A DNA stretch of 64,000 nucleotides from Coriobacteriaceae bacterium (GCA_025992705.1 DAJPGJ010000001.1:744001-808000), one strand, 5' to 3'. Numbered from the stretch's first letter, positions 8,523 to 18,585 are shown. Numbers and translations are program-made. Notes: a model not told the origin generated them from the sequence alone.

Positions 8523-9490
8523 GCCGTAGGCGTGGTGCCAGCGGACTGTGCGGCGTGCTCGCGCTCGACAAGCCCTATGGGATGACATCGCACGATGTGG
8601 TCAATCGCGTACGCCAGATTACGGGTGAGCGGCGTGTGGGCCATGCCGGCACGCTCGATCCGGCCGCGACGGGTCTCATGCTTGTGGGAGTGGGCGCAGC
8701 CACGCGCCTGTCCGAGTACCTCACCGGACACGACAAGGGCTACGATGCCCGCATCGTCTTTGGCATCGCCACCGATACGGACGATGCCCAGGGACGCACG
8801 CTCGCGAGCGCGTCTGACGGGGAGCTTGCGGATATCATGCGGTCAGTGGATGCCCAAGCCATTCTCGACGAGTTCACGGGCGAGCTCGAGCAGCTTCCGC
8901 CTGCGTATTCGGCCATCAAGAAGAACGGCGTTGTCGCCTACAAGGCGGCGCGTGAGGGCACGTGCCTCGAGCTTGAGGCACGCCACGTCACCGTGTACGG
9001 GGCGCAGCTTGTGGGCGCGGGCGTGTGCGAGGCGGAGCTCATCTGCGCCGATGGCGATACATCGGTGCGCGAGTTGCCCTTCTGGGACGTCCATTTCGAC
9101 GTGAGCAAGGGTACGTACATCCGTGCTCTTGCGCGTGATATCGGTGCCTATCTCGGATGCGGCGCCCATTTGGGCTCGCTTCGCCGTACGTCGGTTGCCA
9201 CGATGGGCATTGACGAGGCCTGCTCCATCGACGAGCTCGCGAACCGTGCCGAGGCAGGCGGCGTGCTGCCGTGGTGCGACCCGGCTCGACTCTTGGGATT
9301 TCCCGTCATCGAGCTCGGCGAACAGCAGGCGCAATGCGTGGCAAACGGTCGCGAGCTTACCGATATCTCCGCAGGCGAGGGCATGGTCTCGTGCATTCGC
9401 GACAACAAGCTGCTCGCTGTCTACAACTTCGTCGCCGGGGCATGCCGTCCCGCGACGGTCATTCCCGGGGGTGTCATCGGCGTTGGCTAA
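8519..9490 (+). CDS. truB: tRNA pseudouridine(55) synthase
   Basis: A 323-residue enzyme converting U55 in the T-loop of tRNAs to pseudouridine. It contains the N-terminal LDKPYGMTSHDVVN motif, the catalytic loop HAGTLDPAATGLM with the aspartate nucleophile, and PPAYSAIKKNG. The C-terminal PUA-like region is present. The start codon overlaps the nrnA stop (ATGA). Confidence 0.95.
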   Translation: MSRRRGASGLCGVLALDKPYGMTSHDVVNRVRQITGERRVGHAGTLDPAATGLMLVGVGAATRLSEYLTGHDKGYDARIVFGIATDTDDAQGRTLASASDGELADIMRSVDAQAILDEFTGELEQLPPAYSAIKKNGVVAYKAAREGTCLELEARHVTVYGAQLVGAGVCEAELICADGDTSVRELPFWDVHFDVSKGTYIRALARDIGAYLGCGAHLGSLRRTSVATMGIDEACSIDELANRAEAGGVLPWCDPARLLGFPVIELGEQQAQCVANGRELTDISAGEGMVSCIRDNKLLAVYNFVAGACRPATVIPGGVIGVG

Positions 9491-10457
9491 GGCGGGGACC
9501 ATCACACGGTGCGATTCAGCGGCGTTTCGTGCGGGCGAGATCTCTCCGCTCGGTCGAGATGACAATGGGACCGTTCTCGTCATTGGCGTTTTCGATGGCA
9601 TGCACATCGGCCATCGGGCGATTTTCGCTCAAGCGCGCGAAAGAGCCCGCGAGCTTGGCCTGCCCCTTGTCGCCGTAACCTTCGATCGCGATCCCGACGA
9701 GATATTCCGTGCCGATGATCCCACGTTTGGCAAGCTGCTCTCGAACGACGAACGTCTTGCGGTGATTGCCGAGCAGGCCGAGGGCGGGGTGCTGAACCTC
9801 GTCACGAGCCCGGAGCTGTTCTCGATGCCACCCTCGGAGTTCCTCGACTTTCTCGGGAGTGCCACGAATCCGCGCGCTATCTTTACCGGTTCGGATTTCC
9901 GCTTTGGCGCCCACGCCAGCGGCACGGTCGAGGACCTGGGGCGTTGGTCGCTCGACCACGGATGCGAATCCGTCTCCTGCGAGCTCATCGAGGAGGACGG
10001 CGAGGTCATCTCGTCGACACGCATACGCGCGGAATTGCGCGAGGGCGCGGTTGCGCAGGCAAAGCGATTGCTTGCCGGCAGACCGCACAGCATTGTGGGC
10101 ACCATCGTGCACGGTCGTGGCGCAGGTGATGGCTTCGGCTTCGCAACGGCCAACCTCGACCTCGCGAATTGCGAGACCATGCTGCCGCGCGAAGGCGTCT
10201 ACGGCGCGTACGGCATTGTCGATGGTGCACGCTACGCGGCTGCCGTCAACGTCGGCGTTGCCAGGAGCTTTGCCGAGGCGACGGCCCCGGTCGAGGCCCA
10301 TCTGCTCGACTTTGACGGCGACCTCTACGGCAAGGACATTCGCATCGAGTTCGAAGAGTGGCTGCGTGGACCGCGCGTGTTCGAGACGAAGGACGAGCTC
10401 ATCGAGACGGTGATGGGCAACATCGAATGGGTGCGCGAGCACCTGGGAGGCAAGTAG
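9483..10457 (+). CDS. ribF: Bifunctional riboflavin kinase/FAD synthetase
   Basis: About 324 residues, making FMN and FAD from riboflavin, which flavoenzymes in this region need. The nucleotidyltransferase domain has IGVFDGMHIGHRAIF and STRIRAELREG; the kinase domain has GRGAGDGFGFATANL and YAAAVNVG. The start is uncertain. No ATG precedes the essential FDGMHIGH motif, so translation must begin at TTG 9483 or GTG 9471, both overlapping the truB end. The first 30 or so codons include a copy of a dispersed palindromic repeat (see 9536), so the N-terminal extension is probably repeat-derived. Confidence 0.9.
   Translation: MAKAGTITRCDSAAFRAGEISPLGRDDNGTVLVIGVFDGMHIGHRAIFAQARERARELGLPLVAVTFDRDPDEIFRADDPTFGKLLSNDERLAVIAEQAEGGVLNLVTSPELFSMPPSEFLDFLGSATNPRAIFTGSDFRFGAHASGTVEDLGRWSLDHGCESVSCELIEEDGEVISSTRIRAELREGAVAQAKRLLAGRPHSIVGTIVHGRGAGDGFGFATANLDLANCETMLPREGVYGAYGIVDGARYAAAVNVGVARSFAEATAPVEAHLLDFDGDLYGKDIRIEFEEWLRGPRVFETKDELIETVMGNIEWVREHLGGK
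9536..9566 (+). repeat. Half copy of a dispersed GAAATGACAG-type repeat inside the ribF 5' end
   Basis: GCGAGATCTCTCCGCTCGG followed by TCGAGATGACAATGG resembles the intergenic repeats at 58206-58255 and 61729-61782 (GAGATTTCTC...TCGAAATGACAGG). It lies in frame within the N-terminal coding part of ribF. Confidence 0.5.
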
Positions 10458-10459
10458 CC

Positions 10460-12319
10460 ATGGCGCGCATCTCCGATGACGATATCCGCCGCGTGCGCGA
10501 GGCGACCGATTTGGTCTCCCTCGTGAACGAGCGCGTCGTGCTCAATCAGAAGGGCCGCCTGTTCTGGGGATGCTGCCCGTTCCATGACGAGAAGACGCCC
10601 TCGTTCAAGATAGATCCCGACTTGCAGAACTGGCACTGTTTCGGGTGCGGCAAGAGCGGCGATGTCTTCGGTTATCTCATGGAAAGCGAACATCTCGAGT
10701 TTCCCGAGGCCGTGCGCGCGCTGGCCGACCGCGCCAACATCGAGATCACCGAGGTGGGCGGGAGCGGCATTCCCCGCAGCCTCAAGGACCGCATGATGCA
10801 GGCCTGCGCCGAGGCCGAGAACTTCTATCACATGGAGCTCATGCGCTCGCGCGATGCTGGTCCCACGCAGGCCCGCGCCTACTTGCACGAGCGTGGCTTC
10901 GGCTCGGAGTGCGCACGGGAGTGGAAACTCGGTTACGCCCCCGGCCACGGCAAGCTCGTCGCTCATCTCCAGTCACGGGGATTTACCCGTGACGAGCTCG
11001 TCGGTGCGAACCTCGCCTTCGTGAACAAAGGCGGATATCTCATCGACCGCTTCTTCGAGCGCGTGATGTTTCCCGTGCACGATTTGCAGGGGCGCAGCAT
11101 AGCGTTTGGCGGCCGTATCATGGGGCAAGGCGAGCCCAAGTACCTCAACACTTCGGAGACGCCCATCTTCCACAAGTCATCGAACATGTTCGGTATCGAC
11201 GTTGCGAAGAATGCCATCGTCAACAGCGGCGAGGCCATCGTCGTGGAGGGCTATACCGATGTCATCGCCATGCACCGGGCCGGCATCAAAAACGTCGTCG
11301 CCACGCTCGGCACGGCGCTCACGGCCCAGCATGTCAAGCTCATCAGCCGCTTTGCCTCGCGCATCGTCTATCTCTTCGACGGTGATGCCGCGGGTCAGAA
11401 GGCGGCGGATCGCGCGAGCGAATTCATCGACTGGCAATCGGCGGTCGAGAGTCGTCGCGATCCGATCGACCTGCGCGTCGTGGTGCTTCCCGATGGCAAT
11501 GACCCGGCGGAGTTCCTCGGTGCGCATGATGCGGATGCGATGCGTGCCATCATCGCCGCCGCCGAGCCGCTGCTCGCCTTTTCGATCAATCGCTGCATCG
11601 AGCGCTACGACTTGCATCGTCCGGAAAACAAGGCGCGCGCCATGACGGAGGCACTGCAGATTTTGTATCCCATCAGGGATTCCGTTTCGGCAACGGATTA
11701 TGTCAATATCATCGCCGACCGTTTGAATGTGGAGTACACTGCCGTATTCAAGGCTCTCAAGGAGACCAAGGCCCCTATGGCTGCCCGCCATCAAAACGAT
11801 CAGGCCGTCTCAGAGCCCCAACCGAATGCGGTTAACCCGGTAGCCGAGCAGATCATCGAGGCGGACCAACAATCCGCTCGCATGGAGTACGGGCTCATCG
11901 CGCTCGTTGTGACAGACGCTCATCTTCTCGATCACATTGGGAAGGACCTGATGCGCATCAGGTGGATGGATCAGGCCGCAGAGAGCATGGCTGATGCTCT
12001 CATCGCGCTTGACCATGATGCATCCGCTGCACAGGCGCTCGCGTCAGTCCAGAGGGCGTGCCCCGATGCCTCGACCCTGCTTGCCCAGGCGATGATCGAA
12101 ACGGAGGACAGCACAGAGAAGCTGTTTCAAGCGCGCCTCATGGTTCGCACACTACGCGAGCGCGACCTTGAGCGAAGCATTCGAGATGCGAAGGCACGCA
12201 TGCGTTCGGAAAGTGGGCTTTCACCCGAGGAACTCGACAAGCTCTTCGAGCGGACCGTGTCGATGCAAAAGGAACTCGTCAGACTGCGAAACAACGCGCC
12301 TGACGATATGAAGGACTAG
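10460..12319 (+). CDS. dnaG: DNA primase
   Basis: A 619-residue primase that makes RNA primers at the replication fork. An N-terminal CHC2 zinc domain (CCPFHDEKTPSF..HCFGCGKSGD, about 30-65) is followed by the catalytic core with a Toprim fold: VVEGYTDVIAMHRAG (about 260), then LFDGDAAGQKAADRA with the acidic metal ligands. The C-terminal third (about 430-619) is the helicase-binding region. The ATG at 10460 is 3 bases after the ribF stop. In-frame codons further upstream fall inside ribF and are rejected. Confidence 0.96.
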   Translation: MARISDDDIRRVREATDLVSLVNERVVLNQKGRLFWGCCPFHDEKTPSFKIDPDLQNWHCFGCGKSGDVFGYLMESEHLEFPEAVRALADRANIEITEVGGSGIPRSLKDRMMQACAEAENFYHMELMRSRDAGPTQARAYLHERGFGSECAREWKLGYAPGHGKLVAHLQSRGFTRDELVGANLAFVNKGGYLIDRFFERVMFPVHDLQGRSIAFGGRIMGQGEPKYLNTSETPIFHKSSNMFGIDVAKNAIVNSGEAIVVEGYTDVIAMHRAGIKNVVATLGTALTAQHVKLISRFASRIVYLFDGDAAGQKAADRASEFIDWQSAVESRRDPIDLRVVVLPDGNDPAEFLGAHDADAMRAIIAAAEPLLAFSINRCIERYDLHRPENKARAMTEALQILYPIRDSVSATDYVNIIADRLNVEYTAVFKALKETKAPMAARHQNDQAVSEPQPNAVNPVAEQIIEADQQSARMEYGLIALVVTDAHLLDHIGKDLMRIRWMDQAAESMADALIALDHDASAAQALASVQRACPDASTLLAQAMIETEDSTEKLFQARLMVRTLRERDLERSIRDAKARMRSESGLSPEELDKLFERTVSMQKELVRLRNNAPDDMKD

Positions 12320-12333
12320 AAAAGGGGATTGAC

Positions 12334-13791
<1,458 letters not shown>

Positions 13792-13803
13792 TCAGCGGCT
13801 GTG

Positions 13804-13809
13804 TATAAT
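13804..13809 (+). promoter_or_regulatory. -10 box TATAAT upstream of tRNA-Ile2
   Basis: A perfect TATAAT lies 12 bases before the mature tRNA 5' end. No good -35 is seen at 16-18 bp; the best upstream sequence (TTATCT, 13776) is 22 bp away. Confidence 0.5.
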
Positions 13810-13820
13810 GGCCGTCACTT

Positions 13821-13896
13821 GGCCCCATGGCGCAATGGTTAGCGCGATCGACTCATAATCGACAGGTTCCAGGTTCGAATCCTGGTGGGGCCACCA
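13821..13896 (+). tRNA. tRNA with CAT anticodon, probably tRNA-Ile2 (TilS substrate)
   Basis: A 76-nt cloverleaf with GGCCCCA/TGGGGCC acceptor stem, GGTTCGAATCC T-arm and encoded CCA. The anticodon is CAT in the loop CTCATAA. The GGCCCC acceptor and the CGACTCATAATCG anticodon arm match the E. coli Ile2 pattern rather than elongator Met, so lysidine modification to read AUA is likely. This is inference from resemblance. Confidence 0.85.
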
Positions 13897-13907
13897 AGAA
13901 AGTCGCT

Positions 13908-13938
13908 GACGGGTCCGGCAATGCCGGGCCCGTCTTTT
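13908..13938 (+). terminator. Rho-independent terminator after tRNA-Ile2
   Basis: The stem GACGGGTCCGGC / GCCGGGCCCGTC with AAT loop is followed by TTTT. Confidence 0.85.
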
Positions 13939-13947
13939 ATTGCAATG

Positions 13948-13970
13948 AAAAAGCGCCCGAGAAGGGCGCT
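13948..13970 (-). terminator. Terminator for the - strand tRNA-Gly/tRNA-Cys transcripts
   Basis: On the - strand, AGCGCCC and GGGCGCT form a stem with a 5-nt loop, followed by TTTTT. It lies directly downstream of tRNA-Cys. Confidence 0.75.
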
Positions 13971-13981
13971 GGGGGAGTCGA

Positions 13982-14055
13982 TGGAGGCGACGACCGGAAT
14001 CGAACCGGTGATAAAGGCTTTGCAGGCCTCTGCCTTACCGCTTGGCCACGTCGCC
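13982..14055 (-). tRNA. tRNA-Cys (GCA)
   Basis: A 74-nt cloverleaf on the - strand: GGCGACG acceptor, anticodon GCA, T-arm GGTTCGATTCC and encoded CCA. Confidence 0.93.
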
Positions 14056-14072
14056 ATGCTGCGTGCTTTGAG

Positions 14073-14101
14073 TAAAAGAGCCGACTGGGAAGCCGGCTCT
14101 T
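14073..14101 (-). terminator. Hairpin terminator between tRNA-Gly and tRNA-Cys
   Basis: On the - strand, AGAGCCGGCT and AGTCGGCTCT pair and are followed by TTTTA. Each - strand tRNA may therefore be its own transcription unit. Confidence 0.65.
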
Positions 14102-14110
14102 GACTTAGCA

Positions 14111-14186
14111 TGGAGCGGAAGACGGGGCTCGAACCCGCGACCCCAACCTTGGCAAGGTTGTGCTCTACCAACTGAGCCACTTCCGC
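14111..14186 (-). tRNA. tRNA-Gly (GCC)
   Basis: A 76-nt cloverleaf on the - strand: GCGGAAG acceptor, anticodon GCC within CCTTGCCAAGG, T-arm GGTTCGAGCC and encoded CCA. Confidence 0.95.
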
Positions 14187-14250
14187 GCGCAGAGCGGTAT
14201 TCTAGGGAAGTTTTTGGCAAAGCGCAAGAGAAACTTGTAAAAATACGTGC

Positions 14251-14278
14251 TTGCGATGAAGCGTCATTCTGTTAGACT
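14251..14278 (+). promoter_or_regulatory. Candidate promoter for tRNA-Val
   Basis: TTGCGA at 14251 and TAGACT at 14273, separated by 16 bp, place a transcription start just before the tRNA at 14289. Each box matches the consensus at four of six positions. Confidence 0.4.
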
Positions 14279-14288
14279 ACTTTGCCAC

Positions 14289-14363
14289 GGGCGTTTGGCG
14301 CAGCGGGAGCGCGTTTCCCTGACACGGAAAAGGCCACTGGTTCGATCCCAGTAACGCCCACCA
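14289..14363 (+). tRNA. tRNA-Val (GAC)
   Basis: A 75-nt cloverleaf: GGGCGTT/AACGCCC acceptor, anticodon GAC in TCCCTGACACGGA, T-arm GGTTCGATCC and encoded CCA. Confidence 0.93.
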
Positions 14364-14374
14364 GGTACATGCAA

Positions 14375-14408
14375 GGGGGCCGGGACATACGTCTCGGCCC
14401 CCTTTTTT
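14375..14408 (+). terminator. Rho-independent terminator after tRNA-Val
   Basis: The stem GGGGGCCG / CGGCCCCC with extended loop pairing is followed by TTTTTT. Confidence 0.88.
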
Positions 14409-14497
14409 CGTGCGCCGGCAAAGTGCTTGGTTGCCGTTTCGTAACTGGTGCGCGCTTGGGGCATGCATTACCATGAAGCACGGCTTTTAAGAGAGAG

Positions 14498-14515
14498 GTC
14501 CTGGGATGCCAGGAC
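14498..14515 (+). other. Small hairpin in the mrp leader
   Basis: GTCCTGG and CCAGGAC arms with a 4-base loop end 19 bases before the mrp start codon. There is no T-run, so it is not a terminator; function unknown. Confidence 0.35.
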
Positions 14516-14533
14516 GGCTTAGGGAGATTCAAC

Positions 14534-15358
14534 ATGGCTGAATGCAATTCCAATTGCTCCGCATGTGGCGATAGCGGGTGTGCCGATCGCACCGCTCCGC
14601 AGACGCTGCAACTTCACGAGGGTACGAAGATCAAGAACGTCATCGCCGTTGCAAGTGGCAAAGGCGGTGTCGGCAAATCGCTCACGGCCGCGATGCTCGC
14701 CTGCGAGCTACGTCGCCGTGGCCACGAGGTCGGCATTCTCGATGGAGATATCACGGGCCCGTCCATCCCGCGCTCCTTTGGCATCCATGAGCCTCCCGCC
14801 GTCGACGAGGATGGCATGCTGAGGCCGGCCGAGACCAAGACGGGCATCAAGGTCGTGTCGACCAACATGCTTACCGCTGACGAGGCGACGCCGTTCCTCT
14901 GGCGCGGCCCTGTCCTCAATGGCATCCTCACGCAGTTCTACAGCGACATCAACTGGGGCGAGCTCGACTACCTCATCGTCGACATGCCCCCGGGAACGGG
15001 CGACATCCCCATGACGGTCTTCCAGCAGTTCCCGCTCAAGGGCGTTGTCATTGCCACCGCGCCGCAGGTGCTCGTCAACATGATCGTCGAGAAGGCCATC
15101 CGCATGACCGAGCACATGAACGTGCCGGTGCTGGGCCTGGTCGAGAACATGTCGTACTACGAGTGCCCTGACTGCGGTTCGCGTCACGAGATCTTCGGCA
15201 AGTCCGAGGTCGAGGCCATCGCCAAGAGCAAGGGCATCGATGCCTGGGCCTGCGTGCCGATGGATCCGAAGATTTCGGCCGAGGTCGACTCGGGCAATGT
15301 CGAGGACATCAAGGGCGACTGGCTTGACCCGATCGTCAACAAGATTGAGTCAATCTAG
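14534..15358 (+). CDS. Mrp/NBP35-type iron-sulfur carrier P-loop ATPase
   Basis: A 274-residue ATPase thought to assemble or transfer Fe-S clusters, in keeping with the many Fe-S proteins around it. An N-terminal cysteine cluster (Cys4, 8, 11, 16) precedes the deviant Walker A GKGGVGKS (about residue 43). LDGDITGPSIPR, DYLIVDMPPGTGD and a C-terminal CPDCG that would bridge a cluster between subunits are all present. A ribosome site (TTAGGGAGATTC) precedes the ATG. The gene is monocistronic, ending in the hairpin at 15404. Confidence 0.92.
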   Translation: MAECNSNCSACGDSGCADRTAPQTLQLHEGTKIKNVIAVASGKGGVGKSLTAAMLACELRRRGHEVGILDGDITGPSIPRSFGIHEPPAVDEDGMLRPAETKTGIKVVSTNMLTADEATPFLWRGPVLNGILTQFYSDINWGELDYLIVDMPPGTGDIPMTVFQQFPLKGVVIATAPQVLVNMIVEKAIRMTEHMNVPVLGLVENMSYYECPDCGSRHEIFGKSEVEAIAKSKGIDAWACVPMDPKISAEVDSGNVEDIKGDWLDPIVNKIESI

Positions 15359-15403
15359 TACTTGACTCCTTGTGCACAAAGCGCTTATCAGTGCACGAAC
15401 ATG

Positions 15404-15459
15404 ATGGGGATTTCGCCGAAAGCGGTGCAGATTGCGCACACAGGCGAAATCCCCATTTT
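15404..15459 (+). terminator. Long inverted repeat after mrp
   Basis: A perfect 14-bp inverted repeat (ATGGGGATTTCGCC with its complement at 15443-15456) is followed by TTTT. The 25-nt loop is larger than usual for a terminator, but the position fits. Confidence 0.6.
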
Positions 15460-15683
15460 CATAGCTTCACATAACCTCCATCCCGTGATTTAATACGGAA
15501 GTTAGACGTTAGACGTCGGCATTGCCATGTCCGCTTGTCGTTGCGGGTGCAGGCGCTGCAGGCAGACAACGTCAACACGCGAAGATGGCGACGTCTTCGT
15601 AGGAGGTGTTCCGCATGACTGCATGGTCTGCGGAAAGCAGGTAATGCAAACATGTGGCAAGAGAGAATGAAGGAGGAGGCAGA
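15460..15683 (+). promoter_or_regulatory. Leader of the Psr/Dms-type operon; no gene
   Basis: This stretch holds no convincing ORF. It contains a direct repeat (TTAGACG twice near 15502-15514) and a short inverted repeat TTCCGCA...TGCGGAA (about 15609-15635). A strong ribosome site AAGGAGGAGG (15670-15679) fixes the downstream GTG start. I saw no clear -35/-10 pair. Confidence 0.4.
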
Positions 15684-18569
15684 GTGAGAGACTATTCATC
15701 GACGAAATGGTTGGATGAAATCCACGCAGAAGGCGTGGAGGTCAAGAAGTCATGCTGCTATTTCTGCCATCAGAACTGCGGTGTTCTGGCTTACGTCAAG
15801 GACGGTAAGCTCATCTACGCCGAAGGCGATCCGGATCATCCCACCAACGCTGGTGGCCTGTGCACTCGCGGCAACCAGGCCTACACGTTCGTGGATAATC
15901 CGTCGCGCATCAACTACCCGATGAAGCGCGCAGGCGAAAAGGGCGAGAACAAGTGGGAGCGCGTCTCCTGGGATCAGGCCCTGACCGAGATCGCCGCCAA
16001 GCTCAACCAGATCAAGGAGGAGTCTGGCGCAGAGGCAGTCGCCGCTGCGGCCGGTACCCTGCGTACCGACGACTGGGCAAGGCGTCGCTTCCTCAATATG
16101 TTCGGAACGCCCAACGGCTTCCACAACGCCCTGCTGTGCTGGATCCCGACCTTCATGGTCGAGACCGCCATCAATGGCTGGTCTCCGTTCGAGACCGACC
16201 TGGGCGCGTCCAAGTGCGTCATCCTGTGGGGCTTCAACCCCGGCGCATCTTCCATGCCCGGCATGCACGGTTACACCGACCTGCAGAAGGCCACCGGCAT
16301 GAAGCTCATCGTCGTCGACCCGCGTTACTCCGAGACCGCGGCTCATGCAGACCTCTGGCTGCCGCTGCGTCCGGGTTCTGACACGGCCCTGTCCATGGCG
16401 ATGATCAACGTCATCATGAACGAGTTCATCTATGACATGGACTTCGTCGATCAGTGGTGCGAGGGCTTCGACGAGCTCCGCGACTACATCGAGCCGTACA
16501 CCCCCGAGTGGGCCGCGCCCCTCACCTGGCTCGATCCTGAGCTCATCCGCCAGGCTGCCCGCATGTACGCGACCAACCGTCCCGGCAACATCCAGTGGGG
16601 CTGCACCTGGGATCAGCTCGGCCGCACGGCTGGTGCCGGCATGCACGCCCGCTCGATCCTGCGTGCCATCTGCGGCAACCTCGATTGCCCCGGTGGCGAC
16701 GGCATGCCCGGTCCCGCGGCGTACGTCACCGACGAGGAGCTCGAGGCCAACGATCGCCTGCCCGTCGAGATGCGTGCCAAGCAGATCGGTGCCGACAAGT
16801 ACAAGATGACCTCCTGGCCCGGCTACGAGCGTCTTTCCCAGATCTCCAAGGACAAGTGGGGCAAGGCCTTTACCGCCGAGTGGATGTGCGAGGCTCATGG
16901 CCCGTCCGTCTTCAAGGCCATCCTCACGGGCGATCCCTATCAGGTTCGCGCGCTGTTCGTCAGCGGCTCCAATCCGCTGTCGTCCTATGGCGATGCCAAG
17001 ATGACCTTCGAGGCTTGCAAGCAGGTCGAGTTCCTGGTCGTTCTCGAGTACTTCATGACCCCGACGGCCCTCATGGCCGACTTCGTACTGCCGGTCGCAG
17101 GTGCCATGGAGCGCCCGATGGTTCACACCAACTACGGCGTTACCGACTCCATCGTTTGCTCCGAGCGCGCCATCTGGCCGATGTACGAGCGCAAGACCGA
17201 CTACAACATCTGGAGGGACCTGGGCCTTGCCTGCGGTCAGACCGAAGAGGACTGGCCCTGGCCGGAGCTTGAGGACGCATACTTCCACGTTCTCTCGCCG
17301 CTTGGTCTCCCCATCACGGACTACAACGACTTCGTCGCTCGCTTCCGCATGTACTATCCGCCGCTGCAGTACCAGAAGTACCTGCAGAAGGGCCAGTTCT
17401 GCACCGCCTCGGGCAAGGTCGAGCTCAAGTGCTCGGTCTTCGAGGAGTTCGGTCTGCCGGCCTTCCCGAAGTACATCGGTCCGGCCGAGAACGAGATCGA
17501 CGATCCCGAGGTTGCGGCCGAGTATCCCATCGTCCTCACGACGGGCGGCGGCTTCATGCCGTTCCACCACTCGGAGCACTTCAACAACCCGATCATCCGC
17601 TACATCAAGCCCGATCCGTACTTCACCATCCATCCCGACCTCGCCCTCACGCTGGGCATCGAGATGGGCGACTGGTGCTGGATCGAGACCCGTCGTGGCC
17701 GCATCAAGATGCGCGCCAACGTCGAGCCGGGCATCGATCCGCGTGCGATCTACACGCAGCGCGGCTGGTGGTTCCCCGAGCGTAGCCCCGAAGGCCCCGA
17801 GCCCTTTGGTTGCCTCGAGTCCAACACCAACGTGCTCACGTCCGTCGATGACGAGCACTGCGATCCGCTGACCGGCTGCTGGGCCAACCGTGGCCTCATG
17901 TGCAAGGTCTACAAGTGCACCGACATCGACTACGAGTACACGGAGCGCGACTGCCAGTTCTCCATCCCCGGCTCCGCTTTCGCTTCCGAGGGCCCGGGCG
18001 TGCATGCCATGCCGAGCACCCAGAAGATGGCACTCGAGTTTGCCGAGCCCGTCTTCGCGCAGCCCGACTTCGAGGTTCCCGAGGGTCTCACCTGGGATTA
18101 CCGCAAGCGTGCCTGCTATGACGAGAATGGCCGCCGCTATGATCAGGCCTCTGGCTGGATGGTCGACGATGCGACGGGCACCTTCTACCAGATGGGTACG
18201 GGTTACAAGTACATCTCCTTCAATGGCGACTTCCTGCTCGACGAGAGCACGGGCCAGTTCTACGACTTCTCCATGCAGCCCTGCGAGGGCCCGCAGGCCG
18301 ATTTCGAGCTGCCCGCCGGCACGACGTGGAACCCCGTCACGCTCAAGGCCGAGGACGACAAGGGCCGTTACTATGACACGGGCAGTGGTTGGCTGATCGA
18401 CCCGACGAGCTCCTTCCACTATCAGCCGGGCACCGGTTATCGCTTCGTGCAGCATGAGGGCGGTAACTACCTGGTCGACGAGGAGAAGAACGACTGGTAC
18501 GACTTCTCGATGCAGCCTGTCGAAGCGCCCTATAACATCAAGGACGCCAGCGTCCAAGCGAACCAGTAG
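15684..18569 (+). CDS. Molybdopterin oxidoreductase catalytic subunit with duplicated C-terminal extension
   Basis: A 961-residue DMSO-reductase-superfamily catalytic subunit. Cys25, 28, 32 and 60 form the N-terminal [4Fe-4S] site. Cys152 in GTPNGFHNALLCW sits where the molybdenum ligand is found in cysteine-ligated members. VDPRYSETAAHADLWLPLRPGSDTA lies in the pterin-binding core. There is no twin-arginine signal, so the site is probably cytoplasmic. Residues 795-872 and 873-950 are two copies of an aromatic-rich 78-residue unit (each with GYxxx...FYDFSMQP) not expected in the family. GTG 15684 is chosen over GTG 15654 because AAGGAGGAGG precedes it. It forms an operon with the next two genes; substrate unknown. 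Confidence 0.88.
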   Translation: MRDYSSTKWLDEIHAEGVEVKKSCCYFCHQNCGVLAYVKDGKLIYAEGDPDHPTNAGGLCTRGNQAYTFVDNPSRINYPMKRAGEKGENKWERVSWDQALTEIAAKLNQIKEESGAEAVAAAAGTLRTDDWARRRFLNMFGTPNGFHNALLCWIPTFMVETAINGWSPFETDLGASKCVILWGFNPGASSMPGMHGYTDLQKATGMKLIVVDPRYSETAAHADLWLPLRPGSDTALSMAMINVIMNEFIYDMDFVDQWCEGFDELRDYIEPYTPEWAAPLTWLDPELIRQAARMYATNRPGNIQWGCTWDQLGRTAGAGMHARSILRAICGNLDCPGGDGMPGPAAYVTDEELEANDRLPVEMRAKQIGADKYKMTSWPGYERLSQISKDKWGKAFTAEWMCEAHGPSVFKAILTGDPYQVRALFVSGSNPLSSYGDAKMTFEACKQVEFLVVLEYFMTPTALMADFVLPVAGAMERPMVHTNYGVTDSIVCSERAIWPMYERKTDYNIWRDLGLACGQTEEDWPWPELEDAYFHVLSPLGLPITDYNDFVARFRMYYPPLQYQKYLQKGQFCTASGKVELKCSVFEEFGLPAFPKYIGPAENEIDDPEVAAEYPIVLTTGGGFMPFHHSEHFNNPIIRYIKPDPYFTIHPDLALTLGIEMGDWCWIETRRGRIKMRANVEPGIDPRAIYTQRGWWFPERSPEGPEPFGCLESNTNVLTSVDDEHCDPLTGCWANRGLMCKVYKCTDIDYEYTERDCQFSIPGSAFASEGPGVHAMPSTQKMALEFAEPVFAQPDFEVPEGLTWDYRKRACYDENGRRYDQASGWMVDDATGTFYQMGTGYKYISFNGDFLLDESTGQFYDFSMQPCEGPQADFELPAGTTWNPVTLKAEDDKGRYYDTGSGWLIDPTSSFHYQPGTGYRFVQHEGGNYLVDEEKNDWYDFSMQPVEAPYNIKDASVQANQ
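18066..18530 (+). repeat. Tandem duplication (2 x about 234 bp) in the 3' end of the catalytic subunit gene
   Basis: Units start at 18066 (DFEVPEGLTWDY) and 18300 (DFELPAGTTWNP). Each encodes D-E-GR-YD-SGW-D, GTGY and DFSMQP blocks, about half identical between copies by eye. Confidence 0.8.
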
Positions 18570-18585
18570 AGAGAGGAGGACTGGA

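Noticed and set aside
13821..13896. Initiator or elongator tRNA-Met
   Set aside because: CAT anticodon fits, but acceptor and anticodon stems resemble tRNA-Ile2; initiator features (mismatched first pair, GGG/CCC anticodon stem) are absent.
13821..14363. tRNA cluster as an integration site of a mobile element
   Set aside because: No integrase, no direct repeat of a tRNA 3' end and no phage genes nearby.
15460..15683. Molybdenum-cofactor riboswitch upstream of the Moco operon
   Set aside because: Only short unrelated inverted repeats are present; I could not fold the known motif.
15750..18557. 935-residue open frame opposite the Moco catalytic subunit
   Set aside because: Compositional shadow; no recognisable domain and no ribosome site. 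Similar shadows at 47696-50683 and 53589-56141 were dropped too.
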